A stretch of DNA of 64,000 nt from an uncultured Anaerolineae bacterium (lineage in GTDB: Bacteria; Chloroflexota; Anaerolineae; JACIWP01). Under the pieces are notes generated by a model. It did no database searches, was not told the origin of the DNA, and saw only the letters and a list, made by a program, of their open reading frames with translations. The position numbers and the translations under genes were made by a program. Shown in pieces: positions 31,205-40,287 of this stretch. Every line of letters starts with the position of its first letter. Within the stretch, counting starts at the first letter, position 1. Where the stretch lies: the NCBI GenBank assembly GCA_938049385.1, contig CALIBQ010000004.1:26739-90738 (forward strand). The letters run 5' to 3'.

Positions 31205-31363
31205 CGTTGAAAAAGCCTGGCAGTTGAAACTGCGGTTATGCCTGCGAAGTCGGCCGGCACCGACTTCGCGAAGCCTGCGCAGGCAGGCTTCGCAGTTGCT
31301 GCCGTGGCTTCAGCCGCCAGGCCGCTCTTCCACAGATTGTATGTTTGGACTCTTTCAACACCA
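31205..31363 (-). repeat. Dispersed palindromic repeat, family A, copy 3 (inverted)
   Basis: Reverse orientation relative to copies 1 and 2. It starts GTTGAAAAAGCC on the plus strand and ends GGACTCTTTCAACAC, the reverse complement of the left end of copy 2. Internal dyads GAAGCCTGCGCAGGCAGGCTTC are strong. It lies between argH and tRNA-Glu. Confidence 0.78.
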
Positions 31364-31375
31364 CCCGCCGAAAAT

Positions 31376-31404
31376 TTGACGATCGGGATAATTTTGGTTA
31401 CAAT
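31376..31404 (+). promoter_or_regulatory. Promoter of tRNA-Glu
   Basis: TTGACG (31376-31381) and TACAAT (31399-31404) with a 17-bp spacer, 20 bp before the tRNA. Confidence 0.7.
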
Positions 31405-31423
31405 ACTGACTGCAATGATGCAT

Positions 31424-31496
31424 GCCCCCATCGTCTAGTGGCCTAGGACACAGCCCTTTCAAGGCTGCGACAGGGATTCGAATTCCCTTGGGGGCA
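31424..31496 (+). tRNA. tRNA-Glu (anticodon TTC)
   Basis: A 73-nt tRNA. The acceptor stem GCCCCCA pairs with TGGGGGC, the anticodon stem is CAGCC/GGCTG with loop CTTTCAA (anticodon 31458-31460), and the T loop reads GGATTCGAATTCC. The discriminator base is A and CCA is not encoded. It has its own promoter and terminator. Confidence 0.95.
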
Positions 31497-31503
31497 CAGA
31501 AAC

Positions 31504-31539
31504 GGGCGTGGCATGTCTGCCACGCCCTTGTTTCTTTTT
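31504..31539 (+). terminator. Terminator of tRNA-Glu
   Basis: Perfect 10-bp stem (31504-31513 with 31518-31527), 4-nt loop and the T-rich run TTGTTTCTTTTT. Confidence 0.85.
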
Positions 31540-31542
31540 ATT

Positions 31543-31582
31543 CCACCCTTTCCCTGCATGCGGGGAAGGGGCCGGAGGATGG
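31543..31582. repeat. Single GC-rich hairpin repeat unit
   Basis: CCCTTTCCCTGCATGCGGGG followed by AAGGGGCCGGAGG. It resembles the units at 31111-31186 and lies between the tRNA terminator and the FAD oxidoreductase gene end. Confidence 0.5.
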
Positions 31583-31590
31583 GGTTTCTC

Positions 31591-32796
31591 CTAAATCACC
31601 AGCTTCTCGGCGCTCGGCCGGCCGGCCCCCTCCGCAAAGCGCGTGTAGCGGAACGGGCACTCCTCCACCTTCATGCGCCCCAGCATCATATCCACCACCA
31701 TGCGGCTCCCCTCCGGCGATCCCATCACGCCGTGGCCGCTGTAGCCCAGGTTGAAGTGCAGGCCGGCGATCTCCGGGTGCGGCCCCAAAATGGGCTTGGA
31801 ATCGGGCGTGATGGTGTACTGGCCGGCGCTGATGTACACATTATCCCGCGTCAGCCGCGCGATTACCTGCTCCCAGAACGGTGCCAACTGCTTCACCTGA
31901 TTCAGCACGATGGCGGCGAACTCCCAATCCACCGGCACCGAGTCCATCGGCGGCGTCGGGTCCTCGTCAATGGCCCAGCCTAGCGCCGCTCCCCCCACCT
32001 CCGGCCGCCAATAGGCGCCGCTGTTGATGTCAATGGTCATGGGTGCGTCCTGCGGGATAAGGTCGTCGTGGCCGATGACCGCCTTCTGCCGGCGCACGAT
32101 GAGCAGGGGCAGTTCCACGCCGGCCATGCGCGCCACCACCCCGGAGAAGGGGCCGGCGGCAATCACTACATTACGCGTCGAGATCAGCCCGCGGCTTGTC
32201 TGCACACCCTTGATCCCCTGCCCGTCCATCACAAAGCCCGTCGCTTCCGTCCGCAGGAGAAATATCGCCGAACTGCCTTTCGCAAAGCCGTAGGTCAGTT
32301 CATGCGCGGAGAGCCAGCCGTCGCGCGCCCGATACGTGGCGGCAGTGACATCCTCGGAGACCCAGGGATAGTGCTTGCGCACCTCCCTCTCGTCCCACAG
32401 CTCCACGTCATCCAGGCCGGCCTGGCGGTAGCGCTCTACCAGCCGGCGCAGGGTCACCAGCCCATCGGGCCGATTGGTCAGGAAGAGATAGCCCTGCTGA
32501 TGCAGGCTGATATCATACCCTGGGATGCCGATGTGCTCGGCAAAGTGCTCGAAGACCTCAATGCTGGCCTTCATCATGGCCACATTCTCTGGCTCCGTGA
32601 ACTGGGCACGGAAACACTCCTCGGAGGCAGTAGTGGTGAGCGTTGCCAGCCCGTCGCGCTTCTCGACCACCAAGGTCTTGAGGCCGGCGCGCGAGGCATA
32701 GAACGCCGTCGCCGCCCCCAGAATCCCACCGCCGATGATCACCACATCCGCCGTGCGCGGCACATCCTCTTCACTCGGAATGATAATGCGGCCCAT
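31591..32796 (-). CDS. FAD-dependent oxidoreductase, DAO/sarcosine oxidase family
   Basis: A 401-residue amine or amino-acid oxidoreductase. The N-terminal FAD dinucleotide-binding motif is VVIIGGGILGAATAFYASRAG, followed by an acidic residue (VVEKRD). The C-terminus has the family signature PILGPHPEIAGLHFNLGYSGHGVM. Related enzymes oxidise sarcosine, dimethylglycine, proline-like amines or D-amino acids; the substrate cannot be told. Covalent flavin attachment is not evident. It lies 42 bp after the zinc-ribbon gene, probably in one transcript. Confidence 0.85.
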   Translation of the reverse strand: MGRIIIPSEEDVPRTADVVIIGGGILGAATAFYASRAGLKTLVVEKRDGLATLTTTASEECFRAQFTEPENVAMMKASIEVFEHFAEHIGIPGYDISLHQQGYLFLTNRPDGLVTLRRLVERYRQAGLDDVELWDEREVRKHYPWVSEDVTAATYRARDGWLSAHELTYGFAKGSSAIFLLRTEATGFVMDGQGIKGVQTSRGLISTRNVVIAAGPFSGVVARMAGVELPLLIVRRQKAVIGHDDLIPQDAPMTIDINSGAYWRPEVGGAALGWAIDEDPTPPMDSVPVDWEFAAIVLNQVKQLAPFWEQVIARLTRDNVYISAGQYTITPDSKPILGPHPEIAGLHFNLGYSGHGVMGSPEGSRMVVDMMLGRMKVEECPFRYTRFAEGAGRPSAEKLVI

Positions 32797-32838
32797 CGTA
32801 CCCTCCCCTGGATTGCGCTTCCTCGCGAAATGAGCGGA

Positions 32839-33537
32839 TCATTCCGCTACCAACAGCCTTCCGCACTGCGAACAGTAGACCAGCTCATCGGTATCGCGTG
32901 CCCGCTGGACCTCCGCCACTGGCAGGCGAATGCCGCAGGCCTGACAGATGCCGTTCTGAAGTCGGGCCAATGGATTGGCCTTTCGCTTGCACAGCTCATC
33001 GTACAACTGGAGATACTCCGGCTCCAGCATGGAAGCCCAATCCTCCCGCCGGCGCTCCAGCTTCCCCAGCCGGCGCCCCAACTGGTCCAGCTCCTGCGCC
33101 ATCGCCTCCTGTGACGCCTTCCACTCATGCTCCACAGACTGCAGGTGCTCCTGCGCCCGTTGATAGTCCTTGCGCGCCTCTTCCAGCGCTTCCATCACTT
33201 CCAGCAGGGACTCCTGGAGCCGGCTGGATCGCCGCGACAGATAGGTCACTTCCTCCTGCAGGCCCTGCAGTTCCTTAGGATGGCGCCCCTGCCCTTCGTA
33301 CAGGGCCTTCTCAGAGGCGGCCAGCTTCTCCGAGACCTGCGCCAGCTCATCATCTAACTCGGACTGCTGTTGCTGGGCGCGCTTCAGCCGGCGTTCAGCC
33401 TCCGCAAGCTGTTCGCGTGCTTCCATCACCTGCCGGCTGACCCCCAGCTTGGACTGCAGTTCCGCCATAGCCTGCCGCAGGCTCTGAAGCTCCTGGTCCA
33501 TCTCGAACAAGCGCCATAACAACTGAGCAGGCTTCAT
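32839..33537 (-). CDS. Coiled-coil protein with C4 zinc ribbon (CT398/DUF-type)
   Basis: A 232-residue protein with a long coiled coil (residues 8-170, rich in Glu, Gln, Leu and Arg) and a C-terminal zinc ribbon with CQAC and CSQC pairs. This layout is that of the CT398/YbbC-like C4 zinc-ribbon family, found widely in bacteria with unclear roles, possibly RNA or secretion related. A GGAGGAG site precedes the ATG. It is preceded by a long structured leader with a terminator-like hairpin. Confidence 0.85.
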   Translation of the reverse strand: MKPAQLLWRLFEMDQELQSLRQAMAELQSKLGVSRQVMEAREQLAEAERRLKRAQQQQSELDDELAQVSEKLAASEKALYEGQGRHPKELQGLQEEVTYLSRRSSRLQESLLEVMEALEEARKDYQRAQEHLQSVEHEWKASQEAMAQELDQLGRRLGKLERRREDWASMLEPEYLQLYDELCKRKANPLARLQNGICQACGIRLPVAEVQRARDTDELVYCSQCGRLLVAE

Positions 33538-33598
33538 CTGGCTCCTCCAACGCAGTGGCTTCCCGGCCTAGGCCGCAGGCATTCGGCCGGCACCGGGC

Positions 33599-33759
33599 AA
33601 AAAGAAAGCGTCCGACGCACAAGATTGCGTCGGACGCCAACACGCGAAAGCGGGGACGGGCACGCAGTACAGCGCCCCTCCATGAACACATTACCATCCA
33701 GTGTCCATTCGTCGGGAAAGACCCCTGCCATCCGCCCAAACCCCTGCGGGATTCACGGT
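33599..33759 (-). ncRNA. Candidate small RNA or structured leader upstream of the zinc-ribbon gene
   Basis: A minus-strand transcript from the promoter at 33794-33766 would begin near 33759 and meet an 11-bp perfect hairpin (33637-33608) followed by TTTCTTTTT, a good intrinsic terminator, after about 160 nt. It contains a further 8-bp stem (ATGGACAC with GTGTTCAT). No known riboswitch class was recognised. A 65-codon frame (33731-33534) whose TGA overlaps the next ATG also runs through it. Confidence 0.4.
33608..33637 (-). terminator. Intrinsic terminator within the zinc-ribbon gene leader
   Basis: Perfect 11-bp stem with an 8-nt loop, followed on the minus strand by TTTCTTTTT. It is 70 bp before the zinc-ribbon ATG and downstream of that gene's only visible promoter. 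Confidence 0.7.
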
Positions 33760-33765
33760 AAACAT

Positions 33766-33794
33766 ATTATAGCACGGGCACTGAGGCGTTTCAA
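33766..33794 (-). promoter_or_regulatory. Promoter upstream of the structured leader and zinc-ribbon gene
   Basis: Minus-strand TTGAAA (33794-33789) and perfect TATAAT (33771-33766), 17-bp spacer. Confidence 0.65.
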
Positions 33795-33815
33795 GTTTCC
33801 CACATCCCCATTCAG

Positions 33816-33963
33816 GGCTTTTCAATGCTATAGCATTCTGGGCGACTGGAAGTCGCGGCTACAGTTGCAAAGCCCACCTGCGTGGGCTATACCAGTCGGC
33901 GTCGGCCGACTTCGCAGTCGTTGGTGCAGTTTCAACTACCGCTTGGTAGAACATTGAAAAGCC
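33816..33963. repeat. Palindromic repeat, family B, complete copy with 12-bp terminal inverted repeats
   Basis: A 148-bp element bounded by GGCTTTTCAATG (33816-33827) and its exact reverse complement (33952-33963). It holds subterminal dyads (GCGACTGGAAGTCGC; GCCCACCTGCGTGGGC; GTCGGCGTCGGCCGAC). A second, interrupted copy in the inverse orientation lies at 63726-63860. The layout is that of a MITE-like element. Confidence 0.75.
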
Positions 33964-33973
33964 TTAATCCCCA

Positions 33974-34002
33974 TTGACGCGCCGGCTCGTCCATGCTATA
34001 CT
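33974..34002 (+). promoter_or_regulatory. Promoter of the Lon-like protease gene
   Basis: TTGACG (33974-33979) and TATACT (33997-34002) with a 17-bp spacer, about 40 bp before the ATG and just after repeat family B. Confidence 0.6.
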
Positions 34003-34044
34003 TGCATCAAACATCCTACCGCATATCATGAAAAGGAGATCGCC

Positions 34045-36471
34045 ATGATTGCGGAACTGCCGGCCGATGCCCTCCGACACACATGTGACCCCAGCACCCT
34101 GCACTGCGAGACCAGCGCTGATATCCCCCCGCTCAGCACCATCGTAGGCCAGGCTCGCGCCGTCAGGGCACTGCAGTTTGGCCTGGGCATCCAGTCCCTG
34201 GGCTTCAATATCTACATCGCCGGCCTGCCCGGTACCGGCCGCACCACCGCCGCCCGGCGCTTCCTCGAAGACATCGCCAAAGATCAGCCCACGCCGGACG
34301 ATTGGTGTTATGTCAATAATTTCCAGGACCCGTATCGTCCGAATGCCCTGCGCCTGCCCGCCGGCCGCGCCCGCCAGCTCCAGACGGATATGCAGGACCT
34401 CATCGCCGATGCGCGCAAAGCCATCCGCGCCGCCTTTGAAAGCGATGAGTACGCCGCCAAGCGCGACGAAACCATGCGCCAGTTCCAGGAACAGCGCAAC
34501 GCCCTCTTCACAGCCATCCAGGAAAAGGCCGCCCGCATGGGCTTCTACATCCAGGCCACCCCTATGGGCTTCCTGACCATCCCCATTCGCGACGGCAAAC
34601 CGCTGACCGAAGAGCTGTTTATGGTACTGCCGCCGGAAGAGCAGGAGCAAATTCGCCAGGCGCAAGCCCAGCTCCAGGAAGAGCTGAAAGGGGTCATCCG
34701 CCAGGCCCGCAATCTGGAGAAGCTGGCCAATGAGGCCCTCCAGAGACTGGACCGAGAGGTGACCACCTTTGCGCTGACCCCGCTCATCGAGGAAATCCGC
34801 GAGAAGTACGAGGACTGCCCGGAAGTGGTGCAGTACATCCTCGACGTGCAGAGCGACATTCTGGAGAACCTGGCGCTGTTTCGCGGCGAGGCACAGCCGG
34901 CGGCGGGGGCGGGGCCGGCCAGCTCGCCGGCGGACCCCTTCCGCAAGTATCAGGTCAACGTCCTGGTGGACAATTCCTCCCTCAAGGGAGCGCCAGTCAT
35001 CATCGAGCTGAACCCGACCTACAACAACCTATTCGGCCGCATCGAGAAAGAGGCGCAGTTCGGCGCCCTCTTCACCGATTTCACATTGATTCGAGAAGGC
35101 TCCCTGCACCGTGCCAACGGCGGCTACCTGGTCCTGCCGGTGGAAGAGGTGCTCCGCAACCTCTTCTCCTGGGAAAGCCTGAAGCGCGCCCTGCGCAACG
35201 CCCAGATCGTCATCGAGGAACCGGGCGAACGCCTGGGATTCATCACCACCAAGACTTTGCGCCCGGAGCCCATCCCGCTCAACATTAAGGTCATCCTCAT
35301 CGGTCAGCCCTACCTGTACTATCTGCTCTACAACCTGGATGAGGACTTCAAAGAGCTGTTCAAGGTCAAGGCGGACTTCGACTACCGCATGGACCGCAAT
35401 CCGGAGACGATGCACGAATACGTCTCATTCGTCTGCACATTATGCCAGGAGGAAAACCTCCGGCATCTCGACCGCACGGCCCTGGCCAAAATCATCGAAC
35501 ACGGCTCCCGCCTGGCCGAGGATCAGGAAAAGCTCTCCACCCTGTTCGGCGACCTGTCCGATGTCATTCGCGAGGCGCACCATTACGCCGTGCGCGACCA
35601 CTCCCCATTGGTGACCGCCGCGCATGTCACCCAGGCCATCAACGAGCGGTACTATCGCTCCAACTTGGTGGAACAGCGCGTGCAGGAGGCCATCGCCCGC
35701 GGCATCATCCGGATTGACGTGGCCGGCGCCGAGGTGGGCCAGGTCAACGGCCTCTCCATCATTGACCTGGGAGACATCACCTTCGGCCGGCCCAACCGCA
35801 TCACCGCCAGCGTCGGCCTCGGCACCGAGGGGCTGATCGACATCGAACGCGAGGCCAAGCTGGGCGGCCCCATCCATACGAAGGGTGTGCTTATCCTCGC
35901 CGGCTATCTCTCCCGGCAGTACGCCCAGGACAAACCCCTCAGCCTCTCCGCCCGGCTGGTCTTCGAGCAGAGCTATTCCGGCGTGGAAGGGGACAGCGCC
36001 TCCAGCACCGAACTCTATGCCCTGCTCTCCGCCCTCTCCGGGCTTCCCATCCAGCAGGGCATCGCGGTCACCGGCTCCGTGAACCAGAAGGGCGAGGTGC
36101 AGGCCATCGGCGGGGTGAATGAAAAAATCGAGGGCTTCTTTGCCGTGTGCAAGGCGTTGGGCCTGAACGGCCGGCAGGGGGTCATCATCCCCGCCAGCAA
36201 TGTCAAGAACCTCATGCTGAAGGACGAAGTGGTGGAAGCGGTGAGGCAGGGCCAGTTCCATATTTGGGCGGTGCAAACGGTGGACGAGGGGATTGAGATA
36301 CTGACCGGCGTCCCCGCCGGCAGGCGCCTGCCCGACGGTACCTTCGAGCCTGGCACCGTGCACTACCTGGTGGACCAGCGCCTGCGCCAGTTCTCCGAGA
36401 AGATGCGCGAGTTCGGCAAAGAGGCCGCCGGCGGAGAGGAAGAGGAGGAACCACCCCCCGCCCAGCCATAA
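34045..36471 (+). CDS. Lon-family (S16) ATP-dependent protease, LonB/LonC-like
   Basis: An 808-residue AAA protease. An N-terminal AAA module has the nucleotide loop GLPGTGRTT (residues 60-68); a long helical region lies in the middle (residues 110-270), followed by a second AAA part (VILIGQPYLYYLLYNLDEDF). The C-terminal protease domain (about residues 580-770) has the catalytic Ser in EGDSASSTEL and the Lys in GGVNEKIEGFF. It has no Lon N-terminal substrate domain, which sets it apart from classic LonA. It degrades misfolded or regulatory proteins in the cytoplasm. The start follows AAAAGGAG. Confidence 0.92.
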   Translation: MIAELPADALRHTCDPSTLHCETSADIPPLSTIVGQARAVRALQFGLGIQSLGFNIYIAGLPGTGRTTAARRFLEDIAKDQPTPDDWCYVNNFQDPYRPNALRLPAGRARQLQTDMQDLIADARKAIRAAFESDEYAAKRDETMRQFQEQRNALFTAIQEKAARMGFYIQATPMGFLTIPIRDGKPLTEELFMVLPPEEQEQIRQAQAQLQEELKGVIRQARNLEKLANEALQRLDREVTTFALTPLIEEIREKYEDCPEVVQYILDVQSDILENLALFRGEAQPAAGAGPASSPADPFRKYQVNVLVDNSSLKGAPVIIELNPTYNNLFGRIEKEAQFGALFTDFTLIREGSLHRANGGYLVLPVEEVLRNLFSWESLKRALRNAQIVIEEPGERLGFITTKTLRPEPIPLNIKVILIGQPYLYYLLYNLDEDFKELFKVKADFDYRMDRNPETMHEYVSFVCTLCQEENLRHLDRTALAKIIEHGSRLAEDQEKLSTLFGDLSDVIREAHHYAVRDHSPLVTAAHVTQAINERYYRSNLVEQRVQEAIARGIIRIDVAGAEVGQVNGLSIIDLGDITFGRPNRITASVGLGTEGLIDIEREAKLGGPIHTKGVLILAGYLSRQYAQDKPLSLSARLVFEQSYSGVEGDSASSTELYALLSALSGLPIQQGIAVTGSVNQKGEVQAIGGVNEKIEGFFAVCKALGLNGRQGVIIPASNVKNLMLKDEVVEAVRQGQFHIWAVQTVDEGIEILTGVPAGRRLPDGTFEPGTVHYLVDQRLRQFSEKMREFGKEAAGGEEEEEPPPAQP

Positions 36472-36483
36472 CCGAGGGACCCG

Positions 36484-38268
36484 TCAGGGGATGAGCGTCA
36501 GCCGGCCGTCACGCCGGGCGCCGGCCGTTGGTGTGATGCCCCCCACTTCCTGAATATAGGCAGTCAGCTCGCGCCGCATGAATAGGTCGGCCGGCACAGG
36601 CGACAGGCGCTCCAGCGGGAAGCAGGCCAGCGCATACCGCTCCGCCATCGTTCGCTCCCACGGCGCGGCCAGATGCCGGAAAAACCCGGGGAATACGATG
36701 GTCAGCTCTCCTTCCGCGTCTTTGTGCAGTGGCTCTCCCTGGAATACCACATCACAGGCACGGTGTACCAGCCGGCCATCCCCCAGACGGATAGTGTACC
36801 GCAGTCCGCCGCTGAAATGCGCGAAGCCGCGCTCGACACGCGGTTCACCCGGTCGGTCCGCCCGCCGCGCGTTGTCCTGCAGAAACTCCAGGAAATCGGT
36901 CCAGGAAAGAGTGCCCACGTGTAGCGGGTCCTCATACGGCTGTACGCGGAGCCAATCGCCGTAGCGCAGGACATCCTCTTCGGGAAGCCCGCCGCAGAGA
37001 CTTGACGCGTCTATCATGCCCAGGTCCACGTGGATGCCGGCCTGCCGGCACCGTGTAACCAGCGCATCCGCGATAAAGTTGGCCAGCGCGTTCTCGCCGG
37101 CGGCGAAGTCACTGCGCACCGCCTCATCTCGATAATCCGGCTCGTTCGCCAGCACTCCCAACTCCCGCTCCAAAATCTCCCGAGCGCGCGCCGCCAGCGG
37201 CGCGACAAGCCGCTGTTCCAGCTCCGTATATATCGGCAAATGGGGGACGCTCCAAAGCCGGGCGTCGGTCACCGCCGGCTTCGGGTTCAGCGTGATGGTC
37301 ACCTCACCCAAATACTTTCCGCCGGCGCCGGCCTGCACGATGGGGATGCCGTTGACGACGTTGTCTACATGCAGGCCCGATTCATTGAGCGGTTGATGGG
37401 AATGCGCGCCAATGATGACCTCCACGGTGGATGCCGGCAGAGATTCCGCCAGCTCCCTGTCGCCGACATCCTGGACGACACATGTTCCGGCCCCCAGACT
37501 GCCGCCCAAGTGGCTGAGGATTATCAGGACATCGCAGTATGGTCGAAGCGCCGGCACGAGATTCAGCGCCGTCTCCAGCGGGTCGAGCAGTGTGAACTGC
37601 CCAGCGCCAATCCGCTTCACCTCGGCACGCGTGGTCAGCCCAATGATCCCCACGCGAACGCCCCGAATGACAAACAGCGCCGCCGGATATACTGGATAAG
37701 GGGTCCCTGCCGGGCGCAGGTTGGCGCTCAACACCGGAAACCGCGCCTGCGCAGTGGCCCACGCCAACGGTTCGAGGCCGCGGTCAAAATCGTGGTTGCC
37801 GAGCACGGCGGCATCCACGCCGGCCTCCGCATACAGCATGTATGCGGGATGGCAGGGAGCATCGGAAGCCTTCTCCGGCGTGAGCAGTTCGTCGAACACC
37901 GAATCTCCGATATCGTCTCCGCCGGCGAGCACCAGGAGCCCGGCGTGTTCGGTGCGCCCAGCCTCCAGGCGCGCCTGGCGGATGCGCCAGGCCATGCGGG
38001 AGAAGATCGGCTGAATGCCCTCCGGGGTAAACCGCGCGATATGCCCATGCAGGTCGTTGAAATGCAGTATCCGCAGTCGAAACGGGGATTCGGGGGAGAA
38101 CATCCGCCGCGCCGGCAGTACCGCACCTGGGTCAGGGACAATGCGCTGGATGGGGGCGGATGCATCGCCGGCGATCAGGAACAGCGCCGCATCCCTGGCG
38201 CCGTTGGGATTGGGTGCGCTTCGCTGGATGACCAGTGTTCCTGGCGGCACATCCGGAAAGCTGTGCAT
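36484..38268 (-). CDS. 5'-nucleotidase/2',3'-cyclic phosphodiesterase-like metallophosphatase
   Basis: A 594-residue protein: an N-terminal calcineurin-like metallophosphatase domain with FNDLHGH, GGDDIGDS, GNHDF and GAHSHQPL metal-ligand motifs, then a C-terminal 5'-nucleotidase domain (NALANFIADALVTRC ... GGLRYTIRLGD). No signal peptide is seen, although most relatives are exported, so it may act inside the cell. The first 60 residues are unlike the family. It is the last gene of a sugar-type ABC operon with a hydroxyacid dehydrogenase, which may mean nucleoside or phosphorylated-sugar catabolism. Confidence 0.85.
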   Translation of the reverse strand: MHSFPDVPPGTLVIQRSAPNPNGARDAALFLIAGDASAPIQRIVPDPGAVLPARRMFSPESPFRLRILHFNDLHGHIARFTPEGIQPIFSRMAWRIRQARLEAGRTEHAGLLVLAGGDDIGDSVFDELLTPEKASDAPCHPAYMLYAEAGVDAAVLGNHDFDRGLEPLAWATAQARFPVLSANLRPAGTPYPVYPAALFVIRGVRVGIIGLTTRAEVKRIGAGQFTLLDPLETALNLVPALRPYCDVLIILSHLGGSLGAGTCVVQDVGDRELAESLPASTVEVIIGAHSHQPLNESGLHVDNVVNGIPIVQAGAGGKYLGEVTITLNPKPAVTDARLWSVPHLPIYTELEQRLVAPLAARAREILERELGVLANEPDYRDEAVRSDFAAGENALANFIADALVTRCRQAGIHVDLGMIDASSLCGGLPEEDVLRYGDWLRVQPYEDPLHVGTLSWTDFLEFLQDNARRADRPGEPRVERGFAHFSGGLRYTIRLGDGRLVHRACDVVFQGEPLHKDAEGELTIVFPGFFRHLAAPWERTMAERYALACFPLERLSPVPADLFMRRELTAYIQEVGGITPTAGARRDGRLTLIP

Positions 38269-38283
38269 GGGCAGAGATCCGGG

Positions 38284-39282
38284 CTACGCCACTCTATCAA
38301 GGATATCGCGGGTAATGGGGTTCAGCGGAGGCTCGCCGGCGAAAAAGCGCCGCAGTTCCTCGACGGCGCGTTCGCCCATGCGGGTGCAGTTTTCGATACA
38401 GCCGGCGATGTGCGGCGTAACCACCACGTTGGGGAGCCGGCGCAGGGGGCTGTCAGGCACCGGCGGCTCGGGGTCCGTCACGTCGAGGAAGGCGAAGAAG
38501 CGCCCCTTCTCCAGCTCGTGAATCAGCGCCTCTTCGTCAATCAGGCTCCCGCGTGCCGTGTTGATGATCAGGGCATCGTCCTTCATCATGGACAGCCGGC
38601 GCGCGTCAATCATGTGATAGGTCGCCGGCAGGGCCGGCGCATGCAGGGAGATCACATCCGCCTCCCGTACCAGCTCGTCCAGCTCGACCTTCTCAACACC
38701 CATGCGCTGGGCCTCTTCCTCGCTGACATATGGGTCGTACAGCAGAATGTGCGCGTGGAACGGCTGGAGCAGTCGGATGACATGCCGGCCGACACTGCTG
38801 GCCCCGACAATCCCTACCCGCTTATCGTACAGCTCGCGCGAAGGCCAGTACGGCGAATCCCGCCATCCCCCTTCCCGCACGCGCTGGGCCAAGGGCCATA
38901 CCCGCTTCATCCCCACGATCATCAGCCCTAAAGTGGTCTCTGCCACGTGCTCGGCAAGCACCGGCGCGGCGGAGACCACCAGTATGCCGCGTTCCCACAC
39001 GGCATCGGAAACGATGCGCTTCACACTGCCGCCCATGTGCACGATGGCACGCAGTTTGGGGGCCGCCGCGATGACATCGGCATCGAGCTGAGCCACCTCC
39101 CAGCTCGTCAGGCAGGCATCCGCCTGAGGCAGTACTGCCAGCAGGTCCTCTTTGGCCGCCGGCGCATCCCCAGGATGATGCACCACCTCGGCAAACTGCG
39201 CCAGCGCCTCCCATGCCCGCCGGCTCATCATGCGCGCGTAGTGGGCTTTGCCGATGGTCACCGCAACGACCGGCTTTGCCAT
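38284..39282 (-). CDS. D-isomer-specific 2-hydroxyacid dehydrogenase
   Basis: A 332-residue NAD-dependent oxidoreductase. The Rossmann motif is GIVGASSVGRHV with a downstream acidic residue (LLYDPYVS). The catalytic Arg lies in INTARGSLID, the Glu in DVTDPEPP and the His in VVTPHIAG. It belongs to the SerA/GyaR-like superfamily; the substrate is unknown. It lies between the ABC permease and the metallophosphatase gene. Confidence 0.9.
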   Translation of the reverse strand: MAKPVVAVTIGKAHYARMMSRRAWEALAQFAEVVHHPGDAPAAKEDLLAVLPQADACLTSWEVAQLDADVIAAAPKLRAIVHMGGSVKRIVSDAVWERGILVVSAAPVLAEHVAETTLGLMIVGMKRVWPLAQRVREGGWRDSPYWPSRELYDKRVGIVGASSVGRHVIRLLQPFHAHILLYDPYVSEEEAQRMGVEKVELDELVREADVISLHAPALPATYHMIDARRLSMMKDDALIINTARGSLIDEEALIHELEKGRFFAFLDVTDPEPPVPDSPLRRLPNVVVTPHIAGCIENCTRMGERAVEELRRFFAGEPPLNPITRDILDRVA

Positions 39283-39350
39283 GTGCTGTGCTCCTGTTCA
39301 GGGGATAATTTGCAGTGGCAGTCACGTCATGGTAAGCGGGACGTCCCGCA

Positions 39351-40286
39351 TCACCCCTTGATGGCGCCCTCCACCATGGCCATAAAGAAGTATCTCCGCG
39401 CGACCTGGAAGATGATGACCACCGGCAGCGCGATCAGGATGCAGGACGCGGCGATCATTTGAAAGTTGATGATATTCGGGCCGAGAAACTCGTACAGGCC
39501 GAACATTACTGGCTTCAGTTCGTTTTTCGTGACGAGCAGATAGCCGGCCAGGAACTCGTTCCAGACATTGACAAAGGTCATCAGGAAGATGGCCGCCAGG
39601 CCGGGCAGGGCCGCCGGCATGGTGACATGCCGCAGTGCCCCCAGCGGTGTGGCCCCGTCAATCATCGCCGCCTCTTCCAAGTCTCGAGGGATGGTGTCGA
39701 AAAACCCCTTGGCGATCCAGATGCTCAAAGGCAAGTAAAACCCGAAATACACAAAGATGAGATATGCCCGGTCGTTGAAGGGGATGGGTGTTTTACGCAG
39801 GGTCACTCCAAGCTGATAGAGGGCGAGCAAGTTGGTGAGCAGGGGCACACCGGTGATGGACAGGACGGCAATCATCAATGCCCGACGGAGGCCGAACCGG
39901 AAGCGTGACAAGGCGAAACCCGCCATGCCGGCCATAACCGTCACCCCGATCGCCGTGCTCAGCGCGTACAGCAAGGTGTTCGGTATATATATGCGGAACA
40001 TGCGGCCGGTCAGTTGAATCAATGGGAAGGAATTGGTCAGCTTGGGCACCAGCACCCGCTCGTACCCTTCCACCGACCAGCGGCAGGCCCGCAGGTCAAA
40101 CGCGGACGCCGGCGTATCGCACGGGAAGATCACGGGCGGCTTGCGGATGATATCTTTATGAGACTTGAAAGAGATAATGATTGTCAGGAAAATCGGTAGC
40201 ATGGCCACCAGCAGGAATGTGACCATAAAGCCGTTCAGAAAAATGGACCGCCACGTTTTGGGCGAAAGAGAGAGAGTTCGAACCAT
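39351..40286 (-). CDS. Carbohydrate ABC transporter permease, MalG/UgpE type
   Basis: A permease of about 311 residues with six predicted helices and the EAA loop EAAMIDGATPLGALRHVTMPAALPGL that docks to the ATPase. The start is taken at 40286 (MVRTLSLSPKTW), right after the stop of the MalF-type gene, with an AAGGA site; the longer frame to 40310 overlaps the upstream gene. A Cys-bearing periplasmic loop (FPCDTPASAFDLRACRW) between helices 1 and 2 is unusually long. The ATPase is not in the operon and may be shared. Confidence 0.92.
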   Translation of the reverse strand: MVRTLSLSPKTWRSIFLNGFMVTFLLVAMLPIFLTIIISFKSHKDIIRKPPVIFPCDTPASAFDLRACRWSVEGYERVLVPKLTNSFPLIQLTGRMFRIYIPNTLLYALSTAIGVTVMAGMAGFALSRFRFGLRRALMIAVLSITGVPLLTNLLALYQLGVTLRKTPIPFNDRAYLIFVYFGFYLPLSIWIAKGFFDTIPRDLEEAAMIDGATPLGALRHVTMPAALPGLAAIFLMTFVNVWNEFLAGYLLVTKNELKPVMFGLYEFLGPNIINFQMIAASCILIALPVVIIFQVARRYFFMAMVEGAIKG

Positions 40287-40287
40287 C

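Noticed and set aside
33395..33739. 114-codon minus-strand frame overlapping the zinc-ribbon gene start
   Set aside because: It runs through the terminator hairpin and into the conserved zinc-ribbon gene in another frame; composition is Arg-rich and unlike a protein.
37030..38931. 633-codon plus-strand frame opposite the metallophosphatase and dehydrogenase
   Set aside because: Antisense to two genes with clear active-site motifs.
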